From Pseudonocardia autotrophica (GTDB taxonomy: Bacteria > Actinomycetota > Actinomycetes > Mycobacteriales > Pseudonocardiaceae), in contig NZ_AP018920.1 in assembly GCF_003945385.1 (NCBI RefSeq), forward strand, positions 4,278,001 to 4,342,000: DNA of 64,000 nucleotides, written 5' to 3'. The notes beneath the pieces were generated by a model, which saw nothing but the letters and a program-made list of their open reading frames with translations, was not told the DNA's origin and made no database searches. This document shows, one piece after another, positions 49,408-57,398 of this stretch; the first letter of the stretch is position 1; every line of letters begins with the position of its first letter. Made by a program: the position numbers and the translations under genes.

Positions 49408-49477
49408 GGACCCGGTGTAGGGCGATGCGACGAGCACCAACCGTCCCTCGTCGCGCCCGAGCAGGGGAGGAATGCAC

Positions 49478-50632
49478 ATGACGGCGACCACGACCGCTCC
49501 GGCCGTGCCGACGGCCGAGAACCCGGCCGTTCCCGGCCCCCGCCTCACGACGGAGGCCCCCGCTCCAGGAAGCGTGACCAAGACCGTGCCGAGCGCTCCG
49601 GTCTCGCGGCGCTCCCGGTCGGCCGGGTCGGATCGCGAGACCACGCTCGCGTCCACCGTACCCGGCGCGGCAGCCGCCGTGGCCGAAGATCTGGACGCCC
49701 AGAGCCCGGCCGCCGACCTGGTGCGCGTCTACCTCAACGGCATCGGCAAGACCGCGCTGCTCAGCGCCGCGGAGGAGGTCGAGCTGGCCCGGCGGATCGA
49801 GGCCGGCGTGTTCGCCCAGCACCGGCTGGACACCGCCACCGCCGAGGGCACGATCGACGAGCTGGACCCGCAGTACCGGCGTGACCTGCGCGCCATCGTC
49901 CGGGACGGTCTGCTGGCGAAGAACCACCTGCTGGAGGCCAACCTCCGCCTGGTGGTCAGCCTCGCCAAGCGCTACACCGGGCGCGGGATGCCGCTGCTGG
50001 ACCTGATCCAGGAGGGCAACCTCGGGCTGATCCGCGCGGTCGAGAAGTTCGACTACGCCAAGGGCTTCAAGTTCTCGACCTACGCCACCTGGTGGATCCG
50101 GCAGGCGATCACCCGCGGGATGGCCGACCAGGCCCGCACCATCCGGCTGCCCGTGCACCTGGTGGAGCAGGTCAACAAGCTGGCCCGGATCAAGCGGGAC
50201 ATGCACCAGCGGCAGGGTCGCGAGCCCAGCGAGGCCGAGCTGGCCGAGGAGTCCGGGATCCCGGAGCACAAGATCTCGGACCTGCTCGACCACGCGCGGG
50301 ACCCGGTGAGCCTCGACATGCCGGTCGGTTCCGAGGAGGAGGCCCCGCTCGGGGACTTCATCGAGGACGCGGAGGCCACCGACGCCGAGAACACCGTGAT
50401 CTCCAGCCTGCTGCACGACGACCTCCGCCGGGTGCTGTCCACCCTGGAGGACCGCGAGCAGAAGGTGATCCGGATGCGGTTCGGTCTCGACGACGGTCAG
50501 CCGCACACGCTCGACCAGATCGGCCGCGCCTTCAAGCTCTCCCGGGAGCGGGTGCGTCAGATCGAGCGCGAGGTCATGGGGAAGCTGCGGGTCGGTGAGC
50601 GGGCCGACAAGCTGCGCGCCTACGCCAGCTGA
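49478..50632 (+). CDS. sigB: RNA polymerase sigma factor SigB
   Basis: This 384-residue sigma-70 group 2 factor has region 1.2 ([16 protein letters not shown]), region 2 with [18 protein letters not shown] and [15 protein letters not shown], region 3, and region 4 with [20 protein letters not shown]. The stretch [21 protein letters not shown] matches mycobacterial SigB rather than SigA. An Ala/Pro/Thr-rich N-terminal extension of about 70 residues is longer than in M. tuberculosis SigB. ATG 49478 is chosen over 49472 because GGGGAGG ends 7 bases upstream. Expected role: general stress and stationary phase. Confidence 0.93.
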   Translation: MTATTTAPAVPTAENPAVPGPRLTTEAPAPGSVTKTVPSAPVSRRSRSAGSDRETTLASTVPGAAAAVAEDLDAQSPAADLVRVYLNGIGKTALLSAAEEVELARRIEAGVFAQHRLDTATAEGTIDELDPQYRRDLRAIVRDGLLAKNHLLEANLRLVVSLAKRYTGRGMPLLDLIQEGNLGLIRAVEKFDYAKGFKFSTYATWWIRQAITRGMADQARTIRLPVHLVEQVNKLARIKRDMHQRQGREPSEAELAEESGIPEHKISDLLDHARDPVSLDMPVGSEEEAPLGDFIEDAEATDAENTVISSLLHDDLRRVLSTLEDREQKVIRMRFGLDDGQPHTLDQIGRAFKLSRERVRQIEREVMGKLRVGERADKLRAYAS

Positions 50633-50670
50633 GCACGGGCCGGGCACTCCCCGCCCCGGCAGGCGATGAG

Positions 50671-50739
50671 CACACGACGACGGCCGCGTGGAGCACAGGG
50701 TGGATCCCGGTGCCCCGCGCGGCCGTCGTCGTCCGTGTG
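50671..50739 (+). terminator. Large hairpin after sigB
   Basis: GACGACGGCCGCG (50676-50688) and CGCGGCCGTCGTC (50718-50730) pair perfectly over 13 bp, extended by CACAC/GTGTG outside a short bulge. It starts 39 bases after the sigB stop. Confidence 0.7.
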
Positions 50740-50842
50740 CCGTACCCGGATGGCCCGTCCGGGCGGCCCGTCCGTCGCACGGGATGAGACACCGGACCCA
50801 AGATCATTGGCTGCCGGCCCGCGGGATGCCTAGGGTCGGGGC

Positions 50843-51364
50843 ATGTCCGGATCCACGGCCCACATGTCGCCCGTTCCCGGCCCGGTCACCCCCGAGGCGA
50901 TGCGCGACGCGCTCGGCGCTTTCGCATCGGGCGTCGTCGTCGTCACGGCGCAGGGCCCGGACGGTCCGATCGGCTTCACCTGCCAGTCGTTCTCCTCGTT
51001 GTCGCTGGACCCGCCGCTGGTCAGCTTCTCGCCGTCCCGCGGCTCCTCGACCTGGCCGCGGATCCGGACGGTGCGCCGGTTCTGCGTGAACGTCCTGGCC
51101 GCCGATCACGAGCGCCACAGCGCCGGGTTCGCCCGTTCCGGGACGGACAAGTTCGCCGGGGTCGAGTGGACGCCGGCGCCGTCCGGTGCGCCGGTGCTGG
51201 AGGGGGTCGGCGCCTGGATCGACTGCACCCTCTGGAACGAGTACGACGGCGGCGACCACACGATCGTCGCCGCCCGGGTCGAGGCACTGGGTGCCGACCC
51301 GCAGAGACTGCCGCTGCTGTTCTACCGCGGCGGTTACCACCTCACCCCACGGGAGTCGTCGTGA
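50843..51364 (+). CDS. Flavin reductase family protein
   Basis: This 173-residue protein has the FMN-binding split-barrel pattern: MRDALGAFASGVVVVTAQ, PIGFTCQSFSSLSLDPPLVS, RRFCVNVLAADHE and the C-terminal LPLLFYRGGYHL. Such proteins supply reduced FMN to two-component monooxygenases. ATG 50843. The stop overlaps the next gene by 4 bases (GTGA), so both form a unit. Confidence 0.9.
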   Translation: MSGSTAHMSPVPGPVTPEAMRDALGAFASGVVVVTAQGPDGPIGFTCQSFSSLSLDPPLVSFSPSRGSSTWPRIRTVRRFCVNVLAADHERHSAGFARSGTDKFAGVEWTPAPSGAPVLEGVGAWIDCTLWNEYDGGDHTIVAARVEALGADPQRLPLLFYRGGYHLTPRESS

Positions 51365-51903
51365 GCAGCATCGTCGGTGTCGTCGCAGGTCCGGAGCCGG
51401 GTGGGCGCACCGCCGCCGCGGTGGCCGGGATCCTCGCCGGGGCGGAGAAGGCCGGTGACAGCACCCGGCTGATCGAGCTGTCGCAGACCCCGTTCGACGA
51501 GGTCACCGCCGCGTTCGCCGAGGCCGACGCGGTGGTGTTCGGCAGCCCGGTGTACCGGGCCGGGCACACGGCGTCGTTGAAGGCGCTGCTGGAGGCGACC
51601 GAGCGCGGGAAGTGGGGCGAGAAGACCGCCCCGCTGCAGGGCAAGGCCGCCGCCGTCGTGCTGACCGGCGCGACCGGGCACCACTTCCTCGCCGTCGACG
51701 GGCTCCGGTCCGTGCTGGCCGGGTTCTTCGCGGTGCAGGTGCTCTCCCCCGGCCTGTACCTGGACCACTCCGGCTACGTCGACCGCAACACCCTCACCGA
51801 CGACTCGGCCGAGCTGGCCGCGGCGCACGGACGGGCGCTGTCCGACCTGACCACCGCGGTGCGCTCCTCGGAGGCCCTGCGTTCGATCACCCCGGTGGTC
51901 TGA
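51361..51903 (+). CDS. NAD(P)H-dependent FMN reductase (SsuE/MsuE type)
   Basis: This 180-residue flavodoxin-like protein has SIVGVVAGPEPGGRTAAAV as phosphate loop and FGSPVYRAGHTASLKALLE as the flavin-binding FMN_red signature, followed by AAAVVLTGATGHHFLA. It probably reduces FMN for sulfonate- or alkane-type monooxygenases; no monooxygenase is next to it here. GTG 51361 overlaps the flavin reductase stop. Confidence 0.88.
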   Translation: MSSIVGVVAGPEPGGRTAAAVAGILAGAEKAGDSTRLIELSQTPFDEVTAAFAEADAVVFGSPVYRAGHTASLKALLEATERGKWGEKTAPLQGKAAAVVLTGATGHHFLAVDGLRSVLAGFFAVQVLSPGLYLDHSGYVDRNTLTDDSAELAAAHGRALSDLTTAVRSSEALRSITPVV

Positions 51904-51907
51904 GGGT

Positions 51908-52774
51908 TCACCCGCCGCCGGCGCCCGGCCCGGCCAGCACCCGGGCCGCGCTGCGGTGCCCGGCGGCGGTCGCCGGCACCGGATCCGCCCCGCCGAGGAC
52001 GGCGGTCAGATACCCCGCGGCGAAGGCGTCACCGGCGCCCGTCGTGTCCCGCACGGCGTCGACCGGCTCGGCCGGGACGTGCACGACGGACCCCGCTCGC
52101 CACACCTGAGCGGGTGCGCCGCCGTCCTTGACCACGACGACCGCCCCGGACGGTGCCGTGCCCGGCAGCCCGAGCAGATCCGCCTCGTCCCGGTTGGCGA
52201 ACAGTTGCGCGGGCCGGAGCGCTGCCAGGTCGTCGAGGAATCGCCGGGGACCGTAGGCCCGCAGGACACCGGTCGACGACGCGTCCACCGAGATCGCTCC
52301 CCCGGCGTCGCGCACCCGGGCGGCCAGCGCACGGGCCGCCGCGGCGCACGGATCGGCCAGCAGCCCGTAGGCGGGCAGGTGCAGCAGCGTCACGCCGTCG
52401 ACGACCGACGGATCCGGGGTCGCGTACCCGGCCGCGGCGCCCCGGTCGGGCAGCATCGTGCGCTCGCCGCCTGCCTCGACCAGCACGACGACACAGCCCG
52501 TCGTCCCGTGCCGTTGCACCCGGACGTCCACCCCGAGCTCGGCCAGGCCCGCGACCAGCGCCTCCCCCGTCCGGTCCGCACCGACCCGGCCCAGGAAGCG
52601 GACCGGGGCGCCGAGCAGCGCCGCGCCCGCTGCGACGTTCGCGGCGCTGCCGCCGCGGCGGCGGAAGATCCGGGCCGGGGTGTCGGTGCCCGGATCGAGC
52701 GGACCGGACGGCCAGACGACGACGTCCTCGACGAGATCACCCAGCACGGCCAGCAACCCGGCGGTGCCCGGCAC
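51908..52774 (-). CDS. psuK: PfkB family kinase, probable pseudouridine kinase
   Basis: This 288-residue ribokinase-like protein has GGSAANVAAGAALLG at the substrate side and the PfkB signature RDTTGAGDAFAAGYLTAV near residues 240-257. It directly follows psuG, so it should phosphorylate pseudouridine to its 5'-phosphate. GTG 52774 lies 4 bases after the psuG stop; a GTG at 52810 inside psuG is the alternative start. Confidence 0.83.
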   Translation of the reverse strand: MPGTAGLLAVLGDLVEDVVVWPSGPLDPGTDTPARIFRRRGGSAANVAAGAALLGAPVRFLGRVGADRTGEALVAGLAELGVDVRVQRHGTTGCVVVLVEAGGERTMLPDRGAAAGYATPDPSVVDGVTLLHLPAYGLLADPCAAAARALAARVRDAGGAISVDASSTGVLRAYGPRRFLDDLAALRPAQLFANRDEADLLGLPGTAPSGAVVVVKDGGAPAQVWRAGSVVHVPAEPVDAVRDTTGAGDAFAAGYLTAVLGGADPVPATAAGHRSAARVLAGPGAGGG

Positions 52775-52778
52775 CGGA

Positions 52779-53675
52779 TCAGCCGGCCAGCGCGGCGGCG
52801 ATCCGGGCACCGAGCGTCATGTTGTTGCGGTAGACCGCGACGTTCACCTCGAGGCTGCGGTCACCGGTGGCGTCCCGGACCCGCTGCAGCAGGAACGGGG
52901 TCGCATCCTGGCCGGTGATCCCGGTCGCGTCCAGGGCCGCGAGTGCGTCGGCCAGCGCGGCGTCGTGCTCGGCGGGGGGCAGCTGGTGCTCGACCGGGAC
53001 CGGGTTCGCGACCAGCAACGCGGCGTCCAGCCCGAGCTCGCGGGCCGCCCGCCAGGCGGTCGCCACCTGCTCCGGGGACTCGACGCGCTGGGTGACCGGA
53101 TGCCCGGAGTCGGCGACGTAGAAGCCGGGGAACGCATCCGTCCGGTATCCGGCGACCGGGATACCGAGGGTCTCCAGCCGTTCCAGGGTGGCCGGGATGT
53201 CGAGCACCGATTTCACCCCGGCGCTGACCACCACGATCGGCAGCCGGGCCAGCGCCGGCAGGTCGGCGGACTCGTCGAAGGTCGCCGAGGCCCCGCGGTG
53301 TACCCCGCCGAGGCCGCCGGTGGCGAACACCCGGATCCCGGCCCGGTGGGCGAGGTGCGCGGTCGCCGCGACCGTCGTGCCGCCGCAGAGCCCGGTCGCC
53401 GCGGCCACCGGGAGATCGCGTGCGCTGAGCTTCGCGGCACCGGTGGCGGACGCGAGCCGTTCGAGCTCGGCGCCGGACAGCCCGACGACGGCCTCACCGT
53501 CCAGCACACCGATCGTCGCCGGGACGGCTCCGAGGGACCGGACCAGCGCCTCGGCCTCCCGGGCGACCTGCAGGTTCCGCGGCCGGGGCAGGCCGTGCGT
53601 GACGATCGTGGACTCGCAGGCCAGCACCGGCCGGCCCGCGGCGAGTGCCCGGGACACCTCGTCGGCGATTCTCAT
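52779..53675 (-). CDS. psuG: Pseudouridine-5'-phosphate glycosidase
   Basis: PsuG splits pseudouridine 5'-phosphate into uracil and ribose 5-phosphate. The 298-residue protein starts MRIADEVSRALAAGRPVLAC and has the family segments ESTIVTHGLPRPRN, AKLSARDLPVA, GGTTVAATAHLAHRAGIRVF and VVSAGVKSVLDI, with the catalytic glutamate and two lysines in these regions. ATG 53675. It is cotranscribed with psuK. Confidence 0.93.
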   Translation of the reverse strand: MRIADEVSRALAAGRPVLACESTIVTHGLPRPRNLQVAREAEALVRSLGAVPATIGVLDGEAVVGLSGAELERLASATGAAKLSARDLPVAAATGLCGGTTVAATAHLAHRAGIRVFATGGLGGVHRGASATFDESADLPALARLPIVVVSAGVKSVLDIPATLERLETLGIPVAGYRTDAFPGFYVADSGHPVTQRVESPEQVATAWRAARELGLDAALLVANPVPVEHQLPPAEHDAALADALAALDATGITGQDATPFLLQRVRDATGDRSLEVNVAVYRNNMTLGARIAAALAG

Positions 53676-53752
53676 CGCGATCGACAGTAGCGACCGCGAC
53701 CGGGGCCGGTCGCTCCCCCGCACGCATGGGCGCACTCCGTGCTGATGCCCGG

Positions 53753-53831
53753 TGTCGGTCGGGCGCTGCGGTGTCGGGCGCTGCGGTGTCGGACGCTGCG
53801 GTGTCGGACGCTGCGGTGTCGGACGCTGCGG
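53753..53831 (-). repeat. 15-bp minisatellite directly after the MFS stop codon
   Basis: Four 15-bp units (GTCGGACGCTGCGGT; the first has one change) fill 53772-53831, preceded by an imperfect copy from 53753. The array ends one base before the MFS stop codon (53834-53832). It is noncoding on the minus strand. The rest of 53676-53752 holds no gene. Confidence 0.92.
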
Positions 53832-55178
53832 TCAGCGCACCGGTGTGCGCGCGGCCGACCGCGCGCAGACCAGCGCGACGACCGCACCGGCGGCCGTCGC
53901 ACCGGATGCCACCAGCACCGCGACCTGCCAGCCGGCCAGGAGCTCGGCGACGGTCTCGTCGCCGGTCGGGGCGGTGAGCACGGAGGTGACCGTCACCCCG
54001 ATCGCGGCGCCGAGATAGCGGCTGGTGTTGTTGATCCCGCTGCCCGTCCCGGCCCGGTCGGCCGGGACCGATGCGACGGCCTCCCGGCCGAGGCTCGCGT
54101 TCACCACGCCGGTCGCCGCGCCGGTGACGATCAGCGACGCCAGGACCACCCCGGATCCGCCGCCGGCGGCCAGCAGGCCCAGCTGCCCGACCGCCATCAC
54201 CAGCAGCCCGGCGCCGAGCCGGACGCTGCCGGTGATCCGTTCGCTGATCCGCCGGGCGAGCAGTGCGGTGACGATCCCGGTGCCCGACCAGCCGAGCAGC
54301 AGCAGGGCGGCGACCGCCGGTGGGTCGCCGTGCACGCCGCTGCGCAGGGCGGGCAGGTACGAGCTGAGCGAGATGATGCCGAGCCCGGTGACGAGGCTCG
54401 CGACGGTCGCCGCGATCAGTCCCGGGTTCGCGAACAGCTCCGGGCCGGCCATCGGGTGCCGCGACCGGAACTGCACCACGACGAAGCCTGCCAGCAGCAG
54501 CACCCCGGCGACCAGCAGGAACACCGTCCCGGTGCCGATCGGCAGTCGTCGCGCCTCGGTCAGCCCGGCCAGCAGCACGGCGAGCCCACCGGCCAGCAGC
54601 ACCATGCCGGGCAGGTCCACCGGGCGCGGACGGGCGGCCGACGACTCGACGAGCAGGAGCCGGCCCGCGACCGCGAGCACCACCGACGCGGCCGCGATCA
54701 GCAGGTAGAGCGACCGCCACGGCGTGACACCGGCCAGCAACGGGCCCGCGGCGATCCCGGCAGCCAGCGCGGCACCCCACACACCGGTCGCCCGGGCGCG
54801 GGCCGGGCCGGGTGGCAGCGCGTGCCCGATCAGCGCCAGGCTGCACGCGATCATCGCGGCCGCGCCGACGCCCTGCCCGATCCGGCCCGCGACGAACCCG
54901 GCCGTGCCGGTGGCGAGTGCACCGCCCGCCGAGGCCAGTGCGAGAACGGCGGCGCCGGTCACGAAGGTCACCCGCCGGCCGAGCCGGTCCGCGAGGGTCC
55001 CCGCGGTCAGCAGCACCGCGGTGAGCCCGAGGCTCATCGAGCTGAGGATCCAGGATCGCCCGGACGGGCCGGTACCGAGATCGGCCGAGATCGGTTCCAG
55101 GGTCGCGAGCGGGGCGGTGTAGGAGATCAGTGCCAGCGTCGTCCCGAGGGCCGCCACCGCCACCGTGCGTCGCGCCAC
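53832..55178 (-). CDS. MFS transporter, DHA2-like multidrug exporter type
   Basis: This 448-residue protein has about 14 hydrophobic helices, the MFS loop GTLADRLGRRVTF between helices 2 and 3, and a helix-5-type motif GIAAGPLLAGVTPWRSLYLL. The second half carries ASLGREAVASVPADRAGTGSG as in drug-proton antiporters. Substrate unknown. GTG 55178 has GGAGAGG 7 bases upstream. A 15-bp tandem repeat directly follows its stop. Confidence 0.88.
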   Translation of the reverse strand: MARRTVAVAALGTTLALISYTAPLATLEPISADLGTGPSGRSWILSSMSLGLTAVLLTAGTLADRLGRRVTFVTGAAVLALASAGGALATGTAGFVAGRIGQGVGAAAMIACSLALIGHALPPGPARARATGVWGAALAAGIAAGPLLAGVTPWRSLYLLIAAASVVLAVAGRLLLVESSAARPRPVDLPGMVLLAGGLAVLLAGLTEARRLPIGTGTVFLLVAGVLLLAGFVVVQFRSRHPMAGPELFANPGLIAATVASLVTGLGIISLSSYLPALRSGVHGDPPAVAALLLLGWSGTGIVTALLARRISERITGSVRLGAGLLVMAVGQLGLLAAGGGSGVVLASLIVTGAATGVVNASLGREAVASVPADRAGTGSGINNTSRYLGAAIGVTVTSVLTAPTGDETVAELLAGWQVAVLVASGATAAGAVVALVCARSAARTPVR

Positions 55179-55228
55179 GCGTTCGCCTCTCCGCCGATCG
55201 ATGAGCCTCGCCGACCGTACGCCCGGCC

Positions 55229-55262
55229 GAGCCCGGCGGGACCTGGCCGGGTGGCCGGGCTC
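55229..55262 (-). terminator. Hairpin after the HAD gene
   Basis: GAGCCCGGC (55229-55237) and GCCGGGCTC (55254-55262) form a perfect 9-bp stem starting within the HAD stop codon on the minus strand. Confidence 0.5.
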
Positions 55263-55935
55263 AGCTGGGCAGGCCCAGCAGCGCCGGGAGATCGGCCACC
55301 GAGTCGATGACGGTGTCCGCGCCCGCGGCCCGCAGCCGGGGTTCGCCGTGCGCACCCCCGCGGACGCCGATCACCAGTCCGGCGCCGGCCCGGACCGCGG
55401 CGTCGATGTCGGCGGTGGCGTCCCCGGCCACCGCGAGCTGTGAGGCCTCCGAACGGGTGCGGCGCACCGCGGCGTGCAGCAGGTCGGGCTCCGGGAGGCC
55501 CCGGCCGTCGACGTCGGCCGGGGACAGCAGCAGATCGGCGCGCGCCCCGAACCCGAGTGCGACGACCAGCCGGTCCCGCAGCTCCGGATCGAACCCACAC
55601 GTCAGGGCGATCTTCAGACCCGCGGAGCGCAACGCCTCGAGCGCCTCGGGCACGCCGGGCACCGGTCGTACCCGGCCGTCGTCCGCGGCCGCGGTCAGGT
55701 ACTCGGCGAAGGCGGAGTGCGCGCGCCGGGCGCGGTACATGTCGCCGTCGAGCAGCTCGCCCAGGACCGTGATCGTGGACCGGTCCATCGTGGAGCGGGC
55801 CTGCCGGTCGAGCGCCGGGTAGCCCGGCCCGTCCACCCGGACCCGGACCGCGCGCAGCCCGGCCCGCAGCGCGGCGAGTACCAACCCGTCGTCGGCCATC
55901 GTCGTGCCTGCGAGATCGAGCACCGCCAGTTGCAC
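55261..55935 (-). CDS. Phosphonatase-like HAD hydrolase
   Basis: This 224-residue HAD protein has motif I as VLDLAGTTMADDG, i.e. D-x-A-G-T rather than the common DxDGT, which is typical of the phosphonoacetaldehyde-hydrolase-like group. Motif II lies in IALTCGFDPELR and the acidic motif in VAGDATADIDAAV. It hydrolyses a phosphate or phosphonate of unknown identity. GTG 55935. Confidence 0.85.
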   Translation of the reverse strand: MQLAVLDLAGTTMADDGLVLAALRAGLRAVRVRVDGPGYPALDRQARSTMDRSTITVLGELLDGDMYRARRAHSAFAEYLTAAADDGRVRPVPGVPEALEALRSAGLKIALTCGFDPELRDRLVVALGFGARADLLLSPADVDGRGLPEPDLLHAAVRRTRSEASQLAVAGDATADIDAAVRAGAGLVIGVRGGAHGEPRLRAAGADTVIDSVADLPALLGLPS

Positions 55936-56039
55936 GAGGGAACTCCAACGCCCCCGGATGTCCGGTACCCGACGTCCGTCCGACTTCGGGGTGAACCGGA
56001 CCGGTCACTCCGGCGACGCGGCACCGGATCCGCGGGTGC

Positions 56040-56573
56040 TCACCAGAGCTCGCCGTCACGCCAGTCGCAGACCAGCGGTGCCGCCGGGTCGAGCGGCGCG
56101 TCCACCGGCAGCACGTGCACGCTGCCGGCCTCGTCCGGGGTGCCGACGACGCCGTCCGGCGTGATCGCGGCGAGCGGCCCGTGCCACACATGCCAGCCGC
56201 GCCTGCGGTACAGCGGAGCGGCACGTTCGGCCGCGCCGAGCGCACCCAGCCGGTAGCCGCCCCGGACCAGGCCCTCGACGACGTCCATCAGCTCGCCGCC
56301 CAGCCCGCCCCCCTGCCGGGACGGGTGCACGGCCACCGCCTCGACATAGCCGGTGCGCAGTGCGACACCGCCGTGCAGCACCCGCCGCAGGACGACGGCG
56401 GCGTGCCCGAACGGCGCGTCCGGCGGGCCCGCCACGACGTGCAGGCCACCGAGTGCGTGATCCCAGGAGGAGTCGTCGAAGTCGTCGAACGCGGCGTCCA
56501 GCAACCCGCGCAGTCCGCGCAACCCGTCCTTCCCGAGGTCGGCGGTGGACAGGACGCGAAGTTCGGCACGCAC
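56040..56573 (-). CDS. Aminoglycoside 2'-N-acetyltransferase-like protein
   Basis: This 177-residue GNAT protein follows mycobacterial AAC(2')-Ic over its whole length: VLSTADLGKDGLRGLR, DSSWDHALGGLHV, ALRTGYVEAVAVHPSRQGGG (acetyl-CoA loop), LGALGAAERAAPLYRRRGW and the end PLVCDWRDGELW. It should acetylate the 2'-amino group of aminoglycosides, though housekeeping roles are proposed for chromosomal homologues. GTG 56573. It is divergent from a TetR gene with 85 bases between. Confidence 0.88.
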   Translation of the reverse strand: MRAELRVLSTADLGKDGLRGLRGLLDAAFDDFDDSSWDHALGGLHVVAGPPDAPFGHAAVVLRRVLHGGVALRTGYVEAVAVHPSRQGGGLGGELMDVVEGLVRGGYRLGALGAAERAAPLYRRRGWHVWHGPLAAITPDGVVGTPDEAGSVHVLPVDAPLDPAAPLVCDWRDGELW

Positions 56574-56617
56574 GCCGCGATCCTTCCGCAGACCGGTCCG
56601 TCCCGCCGCCTCTCACC

Positions 56618-56629
56618 GTCTCGCGAGAC
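56618..56629. promoter_or_regulatory. Palindromic operator candidate between aac(2') and tetR
   Basis: GTCTCGCGAGAC is a perfect 12-bp palindrome in the middle of the 85-base divergent gap, a natural site for the TetR-type protein. Confidence 0.55.
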
Positions 56630-56658
56630 CGGCCGCCACCACCGGTTACCGTGCTGCG

Positions 56659-57264
56659 ATGACCACCATGACCGGGACCGGCCCGGCCCGGCCGTTGCGG
56701 GCGGACGCCGCGCGCAACCATCGGCGGATCGTCGAGGCCGCCGCGGCCGCGTTCGAGTCCGAGGGCCCGGACGTGGCACTCGAGGAGATCGCGCGGCGCG
56801 CCGGCGTCGGGGTCGCGACCCTCTACCGCCGCTTCCGCACCCGTGACCTGCTGATCCGGGCGGTGCTGGAAGAGGTCTTCGCCGACGAGATCGAGCCGAC
56901 CGCTGCGCCCGGGACCGACGATCCGTGGGCCGACCTGACCGGATCGCTGTCCCGCGCGGTGGAGGCGATCGCCGGCCGGCGAACGGTCCTGCGGCTGGCC
57001 CGCGAGGCGGGCGCCTTCGACGTGGAGTCGGTGCAGCGCTACGGCCGGACGTTGGTCCGGCTGCTCGACCGGGCCCGTGACGCCGGCGCCGTACGGCCCG
57101 AGCTGACCGCCCGTGACCTGTCGGCGCTGCTGGTCATGGCGCTCGCCGTCGCCGAGGGGGGCGAGGGCGCCGACGACACGACCGGCGAGGACCGGCGACG
57201 CTACCTGGCCCTGCTGCTCGACGGGCTGCGGCCCGGGCACCCCCCGCTGCCCGCGTCCGGATGA
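56659..57264 (+). CDS. TetR family transcriptional regulator
   Basis: This 201-residue protein has the N-terminal TetR helix-turn-helix: RIVEAAAAAFESEGPDVALE, then IARRAGVGVATLYRRFRTRD (about residues 43-62). The C-terminal part is a ligand-binding and dimerisation domain with ELTARDLSALLVMALAVAEG. ATG 56659. Divergent orientation suggests it represses aac(2') and itself. Confidence 0.93.
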   Translation: MTTMTGTGPARPLRADAARNHRRIVEAAAAAFESEGPDVALEEIARRAGVGVATLYRRFRTRDLLIRAVLEEVFADEIEPTAAPGTDDPWADLTGSLSRAVEAIAGRRTVLRLAREAGAFDVESVQRYGRTLVRLLDRARDAGAVRPELTARDLSALLVMALAVAEGGEGADDTTGEDRRRYLALLLDGLRPGHPPLPASG

Positions 57265-57356
57265 CCGGCGCCGGTTCACACAACGGCAACGATCGAATCT
57301 CGCTCGCTGTACTCGGCCGCGGTGTCGGGTTACGGTCACCGCGTCCGCTCGGCAAC

Positions 57357-57390
57357 GGCGCCGGGCGGATGCACCTTCTCCCCCGGCGCC
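57357..57390. terminator. Hairpin between tetR and the binding-protein gene
   Basis: GGCGCCGGG (57357-57365) and CCCGGCGCC (57382-57390) form a 9-bp stem, loop 16 bases, between convergent genes and can serve both strands. Confidence 0.5.
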
Positions 57391-57398
57391 GCCCCGTG

